Shown piece by piece: positions 53,517 through 63,238 of a stretch of DNA of 64,000 bases. This stretch comes from Lucinisca nassula (lineage: Eukaryota; Mollusca; Bivalvia; Lucinida; Lucinidae): positions 110,331,245 through 110,395,244 of the forward strand of contig OY757017.1 of assembly GCA_963580285.1 (NCBI GenBank), written 5' to 3'. Both the position numbers and the translations under genes were made by a program. The notes below the pieces were generated by a model. The model had not been told where the DNA came from and searched no databases. It saw nothing but the letters and a program-made list of their open reading frames with translations. Within the stretch, counting starts at the first letter, position 1. Each line of letters starts with the position of its first letter.

Positions 53517-53663
53517 CTGCCCCGACCATTCGCCATCTTCAACACAGGACTGCGCCAGTGTGTCCATTTCGTCATCAAAACTTAAAGCATTTGATGCTTC
53601 GTCCATTTCTATTTGTTCTCTTACAAAATCCAGCGCGAGTTCGAAATTAACAACACTTTCCAT
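53517..53663 (-). CDS. PolB exon 1 with start codon (49 codons, phase 0)
   Basis: ATG at 53663-53661 opens MESVVNFELALDFVREQI and an acidic stretch (SFDDEMDTLAQSCVEDGEWS) up to GGGGCAG|GTAAGA. An in-frame GTG three codons upstream is not used. The acidic end resembles the exon-2/3 unit. Together exons 1-4 add ~112 mostly acidic residues ahead of the conserved polymerase. Confidence 0.8.
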
Positions 53664-53890
53664 CTTTATCACTCAACTGCTAAAACGATATTAAAACGTT
53701 AGGACGGACGTGCGCGTTCTTACGAGGAAGCTGAAATCAAAACGAGGCTATCGTCACCCATTGGCCGATTTTCGACACATTCGGAATGTTGCTTGGCAAC
53801 TAGTTTTTGATTATTGATAAACGCCGCCATTATAATGGTCAAGGCGTTGTTATTATGATGTAACGCGGGAACTAATTAAGATGACTTTCT
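53664..53890 (-). promoter_or_regulatory. Likely PolB promoter/5' region
   Basis: Upstream of the PolB start there is a CCAAT (minus strand, near 53762) and no clear TATA. CCTCGTAAGAA (minus strand, ~53727) also occurs just before the start of the 92-aa membrane-protein gene (~44473), hinting at a shared leader or splice-donor-like motif. Confidence 0.3.
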
Positions 53891-54280
53891 CTGCGACTGC
53901 ACCTGTCAGTAGTAATATCCTAAATGTTGGGATGGAAGACTGCTGCTGCCGTGCACTGGCACACGCCGCGCGTACAACGTTAAAACGACGTCGTTTCGTT
54001 TAACATGCGCGACAATTCGCGTGAACGACGGACTGACTACCCCTGACCAAACGGAGCTAACCCCGATCGAGCTCATCTATTTCCGCTATGCCCTCAGTCA
54101 ACCCACTTTATACCGACATTCGTATAGCGGCACACTCTTTATAACGATAATTTAAATGGAAGAAATCCTCAAAACTAAGCATTGATCTGATCAGCTTGAT
54201 AGGAAATGCTTGTATAAATTACATAGCCAAGAAAAAAATTCTCCGAGATACAAATGTTGTAGATATATGTTAGAATAGCC
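53890..54280. repeat. Degenerate TIR-derived segment (outer relic)
   Basis: It has fragments in the same order as part of the right TIR: CCTAAATGTTGGGATGG near 53920, ACCCCGATCGAGCTC near 54060 and TTCTCCGAGATACAAATGTT near 54240. Much decayed. Foldback MITE cores follow at 54260-54545. Confidence 0.5.
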
Positions 54281-54635
54281 TCGCCGAGGCGGTTCTCACG
54301 AGTACCCATAACCTATGTCTTGGAGCAGTAATAAGGAAAATAATGTTTACCCCTGCAAAGCCAAATTTTACTGTATAAAAGTTGGGTTTATATATTTTAG
54401 AATCGCCTCGATGAGGCGGTTCTAACGAGTACCCACAACCTATGTCTTGGAGCAGTAATAAGGAAAATAAGGTTTACCGCCTGCATACTCAAAGTTTACA
54501 GTTTAAAAGCTGGGTTTAAGGGAGTCAAAATTATATAGGCGTGTTTTCGCGATGATTTTACGAATTTTATAGTAGCGACAGAAGCGGAGCAAATTCTTTC
54601 CGTATCAAGAGTTTCGTGTTAAAGTATTTTTGCTC

Positions 54636-55045
54636 TGGCTACGCCCCCCTGATATCCGTATAAATTCCGTAGCCGAGAAAGATTCTCCGAGATACAAATG
54701 TCGTAGATATGTCCGGTAAAGGTCTCGCGCGACTGGGAGCAACGCCCCCCAAAATGATCTATACGGCGTTGACGGGGACGTGAAACCTCAAATAGAACGA
54801 ACCAAACTTTTTTTTTCCCGGGACGCAGCCCATTCAGAAGCGAGCGTGTTTAGAAATTTAAACGACAACATCAGCCTTCTAAACGCTATCTTCCAGCGAG
54901 TTTCATTGTTTTCTAGTTTAAAGGCGATAAGTGTTTCGCGCTGAGTGTCGGAGACAATCGATTTGTCAATATCGCAGGACTGCACCGGGTAGTATTACCC
55001 TAAATATTGGGACAGAATAAACGGTGTAGATCCCGATCACCCTGA
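54636..55045. repeat. Tandem diverged copy of the inner part of the right TIR
   Basis: Collinear with 55232-55625 (CTGGCTACGCCCCC, ATTCCGTAGCCGAGAAAGAT, AAGGTCTCGCGCGACTGG, TTGACGGGGACGTGAAACCT), but with a replaced middle and a different end. No counterpart exists at the left end of the element. Confidence 0.8.
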
Positions 55046-55231
55046 CCAGAGTCTGCACTGTTTGTCATTCCACTATTCCACCAGAACACGTTTGCTGCAT
55101 CGCTTGAGATCAAACTTTAGGATATTTACGGTGACCTCCCTTCAGGTGCCCCAATTTTTAGGGTAATTACAGCTGATCAAAAATCCTATCATCATTTGCT
55201 TCTCATTTTACGCTCCACTCTCATAATGCAT

Positions 55232-55831
55232 ACTGGCTACGCCCCCGCGATATCCGTATAAATTCCGTAGCCTAGAAAGATTCTCCGAGATACAAATGTT
55301 GTAGATATGTCCGGTAAAGGTCTCGCGCGACTGGAAGCAACGTCCCCAAAATGATCTATACGGCGTTGACGGGGACGTGAAACCTCAAATCGAACGAACC
55401 AAACTTTTTTTTTCCGGGACGCGGTCCATTCTTCGTAATCGAAGTTCATCGAGTCGAGCTCTTCCAACACCTTCCATTGTTTCCCGGTTTTCGAGGCGAT
55501 AATTGGTTTGCGGGTGAGAGACTTAATTTCATCAATACTATACGGGGTAGTATCTCCCTAAATATTGGGATAGGAGAGCTCGAGCGAACGGGGTAGACCC
55601 CGATCACCCCCGACCTGATCGGGGACGGCGAACTTTGCCAATCCGCGGGAACATCTTTCGCCTCAAAATTTAGGATACTTACGACGTAATTACGGTAATT
55701 TACGTCATTCGAACACTCGTCCGATATTTAGGGTAGTTTCGTCATCTAATCGTTTCGCTTACGTTTCACCGGAAGTGATACAAATGCTGCGCATGCGCAG
55801 TCCATGATGCCCAAGTGACCCCCTTACTACT
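55232..55831 (-). repeat. Right terminal inverted repeat of the Polinton
   Basis: The reverse complement of 36260-36851, with small differences. It ends ...CCCTTACTACT at 55831 and contains the shared SINE-tail module at 55302-55408. Confidence 0.92.
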
Positions 55832-55837
55832 GTTGTT
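55832..55837. repeat. Right target-site duplication of the Polinton (GTTGTT)
   Basis: It repeats the six bases at 36254-36259. Confidence 0.8.
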
Positions 55838-56099
55838 GTTTTTTTCCGCAAAATAACTACTCAATATTTTAAAACAAAATGTTACTTACCTAGATATCTT
55901 AGATGTTTCGTGGACATTTAAATACATTAGTTCCATCTTATGTTTTAGTAAGTGATGTATATATTGTATATATGCTACATTTACCATATATATGTACTTT
56001 TTATCTTTTAATTGAATTGTTGAGGACCATATGTTAGATAAGTTCTTACTTAATATGTTATCCTCAGAAAATAAAGACATTATTATTATATTATTATTA

Positions 56100-56364
56100 T
56101 TATAAACACGCCTATATAATATTGATCCCCTTGAACCCCGCTTTTATATGGTAAAACTGGGGTTTACAGGGGAAAACCTTATTTTTCTTATTTCTACTCT
56201 AAAATATAGACTGTGGGTACTCATTAAAACCGCCTCATCGAGGCGGTTCTAACGAGTATTTGAATAGAAATAAGAAAAATATCACTTTTTTTTTTTTCAT
56301 CTTAAAATGTTCATTTTTCCGGCTGTAACATTTACAATGTATTTGTATAGGCGTGTTTTCGTAA
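56100..56364. mobile_element. Foldback MITE, near full length
   Basis: AAACACGCCTATATAAT at the left, TAGGCGTGTTTTCGTAATG at the right, and an inner hairpin with AAAACCGCCTCATCGAGGCG. Confidence 0.7.
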
Positions 56365-56382
56365 TGCACACTGACTTGGAAC

Positions 56383-57302
56383 CACAGAGGCCAGTTTGAG
56401 AGGAAAGATATACTATCCTATAATAATAGAGATAAGGGCTATTATATAGATAAGGGCACCTTCGGGAAAATATGACCAGTCGTGAATGAAGTTGTGTAGC
56501 TCTGGCAGTTTGTAACACACAAGTCAAAATTCTTGTCACACATGTAGATAACACATTTATATATACAACAGTACCTGCTATGTCTAATCTAGTCTTCACG
56601 GTATGGAGCAACGCCACACATAATCTCCAGAACTGCTCAAAAATGACAGCGTGTAGCTAAGCCTGTCTGCTCTCTTCCCAAGAGATTCCAAAGTTTTCCA
56701 GGGCACAACACAAAGGAAATTTATATCCATGTCCAGAATTTTCACCGATACCAATCACCTGTGTCCATAATTTCAATAAAAAACTTGTAAATACTACTCC
56801 AAATCTTGAAAACAATAACAATTTTGACATCTCTTGGCTCTGGCAGCCATTTTTTTTGGAGCCAGTAGAAAGGAGCGATTTCATTGGTTAAAAATCTCAA
56901 CAATTCAAATTGGCCAATGAAAAAATAACCTAATTGTATGACATCATGATTTATTTACTCCTGTTCTGTAAATAAAAAATGGCTGCCAGAGCCATGAGAT
57001 GTCATAATTGTTATTGTTTTCATTTTTGAGCAATTCTGGAGATTATGTGTGGCGTTGCTCCATATCGTGAAGACTAAATTAGACATAGAAGGTACTATTG
57101 TATACATAAATGTGTTATCTACATGTGTGACAAGAATTTTGACTTGTGTGTTACAAACTGCCTGAGCTACACAACTTCCAGAGCTATACAACTTCATTCA
57201 CGACTGGTCATATTTTCCCGAAGGTGCCCTTGTCTATATTATTATAGGATAGTATATCTTTCCTCTCAAAAAGCTTGAAACTGGCCCCTGTGCTTGGAAC
57301 AG
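56383..57302. mobile_element. ~920-bp element with ~270-bp inverted repeats
   Basis: 56383-56655 (GAACCACAGAGGCCAGTTTG ... AATCTCCAGAACTGCTCAAA) is the inverted complement of 57025-57302. A second, inner inverted pair surrounds AATGGCTGCCAGAGCCA (about 56815-56855 versus 56978-57020). No transposase ORF. A non-autonomous DNA transposon is likely. Confidence 0.75.
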
Positions 57303-58082
57303 TCAATAAAATGGTCAGTAAAAATTGAATTACAAAATGTTTTTATCCTACATCAGCAATATGACAGTGAAAACATGAAGCACAACATACAATAGTTTTA
57401 ACATGGGAGCAGTGTCAATCAAAGAATAGCTATTTATTAATGAGCGGGGTTAAGTAAGGGTGGTGGAGTGGTCACAAGCTTTTTGAAACAAAAGGGAAAT
57501 ATGAAAACGATTGAAAACCCTATTTTACTTCAAATGAAGCTGGTTTTACAGGAAAACGATAAACCACTATCAAAATATTGTGCTCTCCTCTCCCACCTAC
57601 TCCCACCTCACAAACTGCGTCTGTATGCCAAACAGCAATAAGGCCTGAAAAAATAGCCGTGTTTCCGCTAACCCGACCGGCCCTGCTTCAGTAACCCCCT
57701 CCCCCGATTCTGCTATTTTTATCAATAAAATAACAAAATTAAAAATTAAAACACCGACCCTGCCATTTTCAATTTCCGACACCACCTAGTATCGTCTTTG
57801 CATTTTCTGTTATGAAAACACGCTTATACAAATACATTGCCAATTTTTGGGCCAAAAATTAGAAATTTTAAGATTAAAAATTATTATATTTTTCTTATTT
57901 CTGCTCAAAACATAGATTGCGGGGAGTTCTATCGAGTAGCCACAATCTTTGTTTTGAGCAGAAATAAGAAAAACAATGTATACCCCTTTCGCGTTTTAAG
58001 TACATTTTGTAGTTTTTGGCATTTAGTACCTTCCAAACCTCAAATCAAACAAACAAAAACCTTCCAAAGTACAGGGCTTACT

Positions 58083-58979
58083 TTTTGAGCGGTATCACGA
58101 CTCTCCGAAATCACCGAAATCACCTCGAAATCACCGAAATCACCACAGAAATAACCGAAATCACCACTGAAATAACAGAAATCACCATTGTGGAATTAAT
58201 ATATGGACATGTATAGTGTATTTAGCTTACAAACATTATTTTTATTGTCAATGATGACTTTTGGGTACCTTTTCAGCCAAAAACACTTAAAATTGTACGC
58301 TCGGGAGTTCTTCCGAAATCTTGCGAAATCACCTGTCATTAATGCACTATTCTAGGGGCATATATACTGTTTATTAGTATACTGTTTTAGTCTTGTTTTC
58401 ATTCTAAGGTGAGCATATAATGTGCCCGGTTGAATTCAATAAAGAATGTCCATTTTCAGCACAGAAGCATTTTGAGCCGGTCAATTTGTGTATCGATACT
58501 TGTAAGCTGTTAATGTATCAGTTTACCTATCGACTCTTTTCTTGGGTATGCCCCCGGATGTAGGGTTATCTGTAAGCTGTTAACCAGCAGTGGAATTTCA
58601 CGCCCCAGTCAACACTATTTAGGTCATTTTTGAGCCGGCCAGTTTAGCAATCTACACTTCTGGACAGGCTTATCCGTTAGCTGGTTACCAGTACAGTGCA
58701 CATTCTTTCGCAAGAAACTGGCAACCAGTGATTGGCCGTACAAAAAGATTTCATAATCAATTTCCACAAAAGAGCGCTGCCGAATCCGGCACGTATCGAA
58801 CTTGATCATTCGTCAGACTCAAATCCGACTGAGCTACAGAGGTCGGCCAAAAACAAATCTGATGAAAATTTGGATATTTTATTTATTCCTGCATTGAACA
58901 TAGATTGTGGGAACTGGTAAGAACTCGGCGATTCTGGCGGTCCTAACGAGTACCAACAATCTTATGATCTTTTTGAACA

Positions 58980-59010
<31 letters not shown>

Positions 59011-59560
59011 ATGAAAATGCTTATGTGAACGCTAGGGTATCAAAGGGAGTCTTCATAATTATTAAGACTACTCTTTCAGAATGATGTGACTGGCCCTGAA
59101 AAGGGCCGTTTGTTATAACACAAAGTGTTAATTTCTCAAACCGCTGAGGAGCCTACGAATTCGACTTTCGTATTTCTTCAGCCCTGTATTGTTTGTCGTC
59201 TCAGAGAAGGAAGGAAGATGAACAAGGTCAGCCGAATAGTCCCGTGGATATTTGATATCTGGGAAACGAATCAATTTATCTTTGAAACGTTTGGCCAAAC
59301 CGGAGTTTATCTTCTGTCGTTTGGTCATAATAAAAGCATTTTAATGAGGTTTTTTTCTGTTTTCATTGTTGATTTCTGTTATTTCAGTGGTGATTTCGGT
59401 TATTTCTGTGGTGATTTCGGTGATTTCGGTGATTTCAGTGGTGATTTCGGTTATTTCTGTGGTGATTTCGGTGGTGATTTCGGTGGTGATTTCGGTGGTG
59501 ATTTCGGTGGTGATTTCGGTGATTTCGGGGAATCGTGTTACCCCTTTTTGAGCATCTAAA
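58083..59560. mobile_element. ~1.5-kb foldback-type element with 12-bp minisatellite ends
   Basis: The left end TTTTTGAGC...CGACTCTCCGAAATCACC and the right end GGTGATTTCGGGGAATCGTG...TTTTTGAGC are inverted copies. Each adjoins arrays of a 12-bp unit (CCGAAATCACCA or its complement: about 58103-58190 and 59391-59528). The inside was later hit by a tRNA-derived SINE (58597-58850) and a foldback MITE (58880-58985). ORFs over the arrays are repeat artefacts. Confidence 0.65.
58597..58850 (-). repeat. tRNA-derived SINE (second family)
   Basis: The minus strand begins CCGACCTCTGTAGCTCAGTC (A-box-like), has AGTTCGATACG (B-box-like) and ends in the family 3' part (complement of ACGCCCCAGTCAACACTATT). 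A second partial copy lies directly upstream (58465-58590). Confidence 0.7.
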
Positions 59561-60024
59561 ATAAATTATGATATACAGTTCAAGTCTCAACATGACAATT
59601 TTACTAACAAAAAAAAAAACATGTACAAAAATAAAAACACATAGAAAATACAGGCCCGATCCTGTTGTTGTTGTTTTTTTTTTTTTTTTTTTTTTTTTTC
59701 AGGAGAAAAAATAAAATAATGGAAAAAAGTTTCTCCTACCTACCCACCAAACTTTTTTTCCAGCATGTTGTTAGAATCATGGCTATTTTTACACCTAAGG
59801 AAACATGTCCATATTATTATATTTTTATACACAGACTGTAAGCAATAAAGGATCTCATTTCAATTAATATATGCGCAAAAATTAATAGAAGGTATTGAGA
59901 ATGAACAGGATAAAGGCCCAAGAACGGATACTCTTGCATAGATTGATGAGTTTCTAAGAGGAAGATAACACCTTTTCAGAACAGTCCCATGTTAAAAATA
60001 GAAATTCCATGTTCGCGTCATTTG

Positions 60025-60140
60025 ATATCAAGTTTATAAGGCAGGCTTCGAGAACGCTTGTAGAATCGCGAGGCTTGTCGAGCGATTCTACATGCGTTCT
60101 CGAAGCCGAGCCTGATAAACTTGATATCAAATGACACGAA
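60025..60140. repeat. ~115-bp near-perfect palindrome
   Basis: TCATTTGATATCAAGTTTAT ... is mirrored by ATAAACTTGATATCAAATGA, with arms containing TTCGAGAACGC / GCGTTCTCGAA and a loop around AATCGCGAGGCTTGTCGAGC. It could extrude as a long hairpin; origin unknown. Confidence 0.8.
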
Positions 60141-60262
60141 TCTGTTATTCTGTTTATCAGTTTATCCAAACTTATACACTCTTTAAATATGCAGTTTACG
60201 ACCAGCTATCTATTGTCCTCAGAACGTTCCAAGATTCCGGCGTGCAATAATCGGTGTGTGTG

Positions 60263-60592
60263 TGTGTGTGAATTCGGGTTTAACGTCGCTTTCAACAATT
60301 TTTCAGTCATATCACGACGGTGTCTGGTTGCGACAGGGAGCTCAATGCTCACTTTTATAGTGCTGCCTCACTGAAGTATCATGTCCCAGACACATTACAT
60401 GATACCACATCCAGTCACATTATCCTGACACTGGATCGACCAGTCCTAGCTCTACCCCGTAAATCTGAGTGCCAAGCGAGGAGCAGCTAGTACCATTTTT
60501 AACGACTTTGGTATGTCGCGGCCCGGGATCGAACCCGTGACCTCCCGTTCCCCGGAACGGACACTCTACCAACTGAGCTATCGGGGCCGGTG
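60263..60592 (-). repeat. tRNA-derived SINE, ~330 bp, with (GT)n at its tail
   Basis: The minus strand begins GGCCCCGATAGCTCAGTTGG (A box), then TCACGGGTTCGATCCCGGGC (B box), and ends with a body containing AGCGACGTTAAACCCGAATT and (CA)n. The anticodon arm does not form a clean 7-base loop, so this is a SINE head, not a tRNA gene. Confidence 0.8.
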
Positions 60593-60751
60593 CAATAATC
60601 GGTTCATATATTTAGTATCATATGATAGTTTTCATTTAATTTTCCCCCGGCAATTTTTCCAGTAATAATATTTTTACCAGTTTTGGCAGGAGTCCAGTTC
60701 ATTCATAAAACTGATAAAATATTTCCCCTATCATCACGATGAGTACCCCTC

Positions 60752-61065
60752 TTAGCCTGGCCCCCGCCCATCGGGGCTTGAAGAAATATATTGGCTGCAT
60801 GATGCTTCCATGCAGAGCTGAATCCGACCCGCACACGAGTACTGGTAAACAGCTTAGAGGATCTAAGCCTGCCAAGGCAAAGCGGTGCGTACGAGTCGGA
60901 CCGTCCATGCTTATAAACCCTATAGGTTTCATTGGGCGACAGGGCTTGAGATGTCATTTCATCTCAATGTCGGGTAAAAGTCCCAGAAAATAGGAAGCAA
61001 CGTCTCCAGAATGACCTTTACAGTGTTGACGGGGACGTTAAACCTCCAATCAAACAAACAAACAA
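60752..61065 (+). repeat. SINE-like dispersed repeat, reference copy (~310 bp)
   Basis: The most numerous repeat of the window (about 16 copies; both strands). It runs from GGCCCCCGCCCATCGGGGCTTG through CCGACCCGCACACGAGTACT, GCGGTGCGTACGAGTCGGAC and TTGGGCGACAGGGCTTGAGA to AAGCAACGTCTCCAGAATGA, TGTTGACGGGGACGTTAAAC and a (CAAA)n-type tail. The oriented head and simple 3' tail suggest an RNA-copied SINE. Its 3' ~100 bp is shared with the Polinton TIR and, more loosely, with the tails of the other SINE families. A recurring ORF in its reverse strand is an artefact. Confidence 0.8.
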
Positions 61066-61420
61066 GATCAGACGCGCGTCTGTTCAGGGCCTACAGTGTT
61101 GCAAAACGTCAAATCATTTCCCAAATAAATTTTGAAGAAAACACAACTTGACACCGCTAAATTTTGAAATGGACTCGTGTTATATATAAGGGGGAAGATT
61201 CCGTTTGGTACAAAAATGGTTAATGACTAAATCCCAGACTCACTAGAATGGGTCCAATGCAAGATGGGAGAGCTCACTTCAGACACTCAGGGATGGACGG
61301 AATGTGTTAATGGTCGCCCGATCAACTATTGGACAGGCGAAATAGTTGAACATATACAGTGAAATTCCGCTAATTCTAATTTTAAAAACCTTATTTGTTT
61401 AAAAAGTTTATTTGCAGGTA

Positions 61421-61770
61421 CAGTAGAACTTCGATGGCTCGAACACCGATGGCTCGTTTACCATGGCTGAGTCGAACCCATTTTTGAGTCCCTAGGGAGT
61501 TTCTGTACATAAGAAATAGGGAGGGTAAAAATTAGGATATTTTCGTCTTTTATCTTGCAAATGTATGCTGTGTGTACTCATTAGAATCGCCTCGATGAGG
61601 CGATTCTAATGAGTACACACAACATACATTTTTCATTATTGAACACAGAAAAAGATGTCCTAAAGTATGTCATTATGCCTCCTGGCTTTAACCCTCAGTG
61701 GCTCGAACTACCCCTGTCTCGAACAGATTTTCATGGTCCCAAAGGTGTTCGAGCCATTGAAGTTTGACTG
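61421..61770. mobile_element. Tigger/pogo-type MITE, TA target duplication
   Basis: It starts CAGTAGAACTTCGATGGCTC and ends GAGCCATTGAAGTTTGACTG, with TA on both sides. The inner palindrome is around ACTCATTAGAATCGCCTCGA. Confidence 0.8.
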
Positions 61771-62469
61771 TACTTGTTTGTTTGTTTGTTTGTTTGTTGT
61801 TGTTTTTTGTTTTGTTTTGTTTGTTTTGTTTTTCGTGCTTTCTCCACAAAATATCCGCTGGTCATGGACCACCTAAAGTGGTCTTAAAGACCACTTTTCA
61901 ATGGACGGTTTTCATACTGGAATTTTATTGTATGTGTACAGCAAAGTCTCAGCTTTCACACCCGGGCAGTGTTCTCCGTGCGCTGTGCAGATGCCAGGTG
62001 ACCCACAGTTACTTCATACAGGTAGGAAGGCTGTTAATAACCGAGCGGGTACCCGGGCCTATTTGAGACAGCGCTGAATATTCATGTTTCCTTGATTGAT
62101 TGATTGACTGATTTGTGTTTAACGACACGTCAACCCTTGTGGGTCAGTTCTGTGTAGTCTCCCAGGAAAAGGGAGAAGGGAGATGAAAGTGAGGGGCAGA
62201 GGAGAAAGAGGAAAATGAATGGAAGTGTAGATACAGAAGAAATAAGAACACTCCCGCTCTACCATCACCTGCTGCAAGACAAGTAGACCTTGCCCAACTG
62301 CAAGCCAATATCAGTGTGACGCAAGTTACACGACAAGTTTACCTCATTCAATCACCCACCGTTTCATGTTGAAAAAGACGAACTTGTGTATCTTGGTGCA
62401 GCTCATGTATTGTCGTGTAAACACTCGGTTTTAAACAGTTCTCCCTGTCTGCTTGTGCAATTAAGAGCA

Positions 62470-62690
62470 GCGTTAAGGGGAATGGGGACATCGTCAGAGG
62501 AGGCAACTCATGTAGAAGTTTTTTGTCTCCCTTAGGGGTCAACTCATAAAGGAAAGAATTTGCTCCTGAGGAGCAAATTCTTATCTTTAAGAGAAGATCC
62601 CTTTTCCAGTTGGACAGTCCCGAAAGTTGTCTCCCTTTGAAAAATGGCAGAAAAATCAGCCAGGTGTTCCCATCCCCATTAAGGCCCGCC
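62470..62690. mobile_element. ~200-bp MITE copy (AAGGGGAATGGG-ended family)
   Basis: The ends TTAAGGGGAATGGGG and CCCATCCCCATTAAGG are inverted. The inside has TTGCTCCTGAGGAGCAAATT, a short palindrome. Same family as 23630-23845 and 33890-34065. Confidence 0.65.
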
Positions 62691-62845
62691 CACAGGGAGT
62701 AGGAAAAATAAATTTGGTTGCATGGTCCTTCCACGCATGACTGAAACCGACCGCACATGAGGCCTGGTCAGCCGATTAGAAGGTCAAAGCCAGCCAAGGC
62801 AAATGTGTTTCAAGTCGGACAGTCCCTGCATATAAATACTGATGT
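62690..62845 (+). repeat. Partial SINE-like dispersed repeat (head half)
   Basis: A diverged head portion (CGCCCACAGGGAGTAGG ... CAAGTCGGACAGTCCCTGC) of the family described at 60752-61065. Confidence 0.55.
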
Positions 62846-62979
62846 TGTTTTTCTTATTTCTGGGATGGGGGCGGTAGGACGACAACCCACCAGTGTTGCC
62901 AGTGCTTTGAAACAAATTGAGTTGAGCATGCTTGAAAACCTAGAATCAAGCTCAGGCGCTCTATTTTGACACATTTCAG

Positions 62980-63238
62980 ATATCTCTTCTGGACCGAAAT
63001 AGCAAAGTATCCGAAAATCGAAAGAGCATCTTTGACAGGAGAAGATAGGCAGGCAATCATTTCATCCGGGCTCTTATTTCCGATTTGCATAGATGTCGAC
63101 GTGAGCGGAACAAACCGAAGAATTTACTTCGCAGACCCTGTTCGGGACACGATTGAGTCGGCTAATCTGATGGGCGGCGAAAGACGTATTATCAAGCGCA
63201 TGGCTCACACTGAGTTTTTTGACATGGCTCTATTCCTC
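62980..63238 (+). CDS. Exon 3 of host gene: YWTD (LDL-receptor class B) propeller segment
   Basis: ACATTTCAG| and CTATTCCTC|GTAAGT bound 259 bp: phase 2 in, phase 0 out, 86 whole codons. The split codon with exon 2 yields Arg, giving the hallmark RYLFWTEI strand, then KIERASLTGEDRQAIISS, ICIDVDVSGTNRRIYFADP and DTIESANLMGGERRI. These are two consecutive LDL-receptor class B blades, where the (Y/F)W(T/S)(D/E) strand and 'I-R--L-G--R--I' loop repeat about every 43 residues. The perfect phase match across the 27.4-kb intron with the Polinton is strong evidence that the gene is still intact around the insertion. Further exons must lie beyond 64000. Confidence 0.92.

Larger units (their letters stand above)
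36260..55831. mobile_element. Polinton/Maverick (adintovirus-like) element, 19,572 bp
   Basis: It is bounded by ~600-bp terminal inverted repeats with AG...CT ends and 6-bp direct repeats. It encodes the full core set expected of a virus-like Polinton: retroviral-type integrase, protein-primed PolB, packaging ATPase, adenain-like protease, double-jelly-roll major capsid and penton-like minor capsid. Extra genes are TBP, a tandem PC4 protein and several small proteins. Genes are in two convergent blocks (36985-42870 rightward; 42930-53663 leftward). The only coding lesion noticed is a frameshift at the 3' end of the capsid gene. One SINE insertion (45697-45916) and foldback MITEs in the PolB introns are later arrivals. 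It resides in intron 2 of the host YWTD gene. Coding parts look richer in CpG than the flanks. Confidence 0.95.

Noticed and set aside
59125..59559. 144-aa ORF ending in GDFGGDFGG repeats
   Set aside because: It is a translation of the 12-bp minisatellite; the overlapping frame is also open.
60520..60592. A tRNA gene on the minus strand (GGCCCCGATAGCTCAGTTGG ... GGTTCGATCCC)
   Set aside because: A and B boxes are present, but the anticodon arm does not fold with a 7-base loop and the sequence continues into a SINE body.
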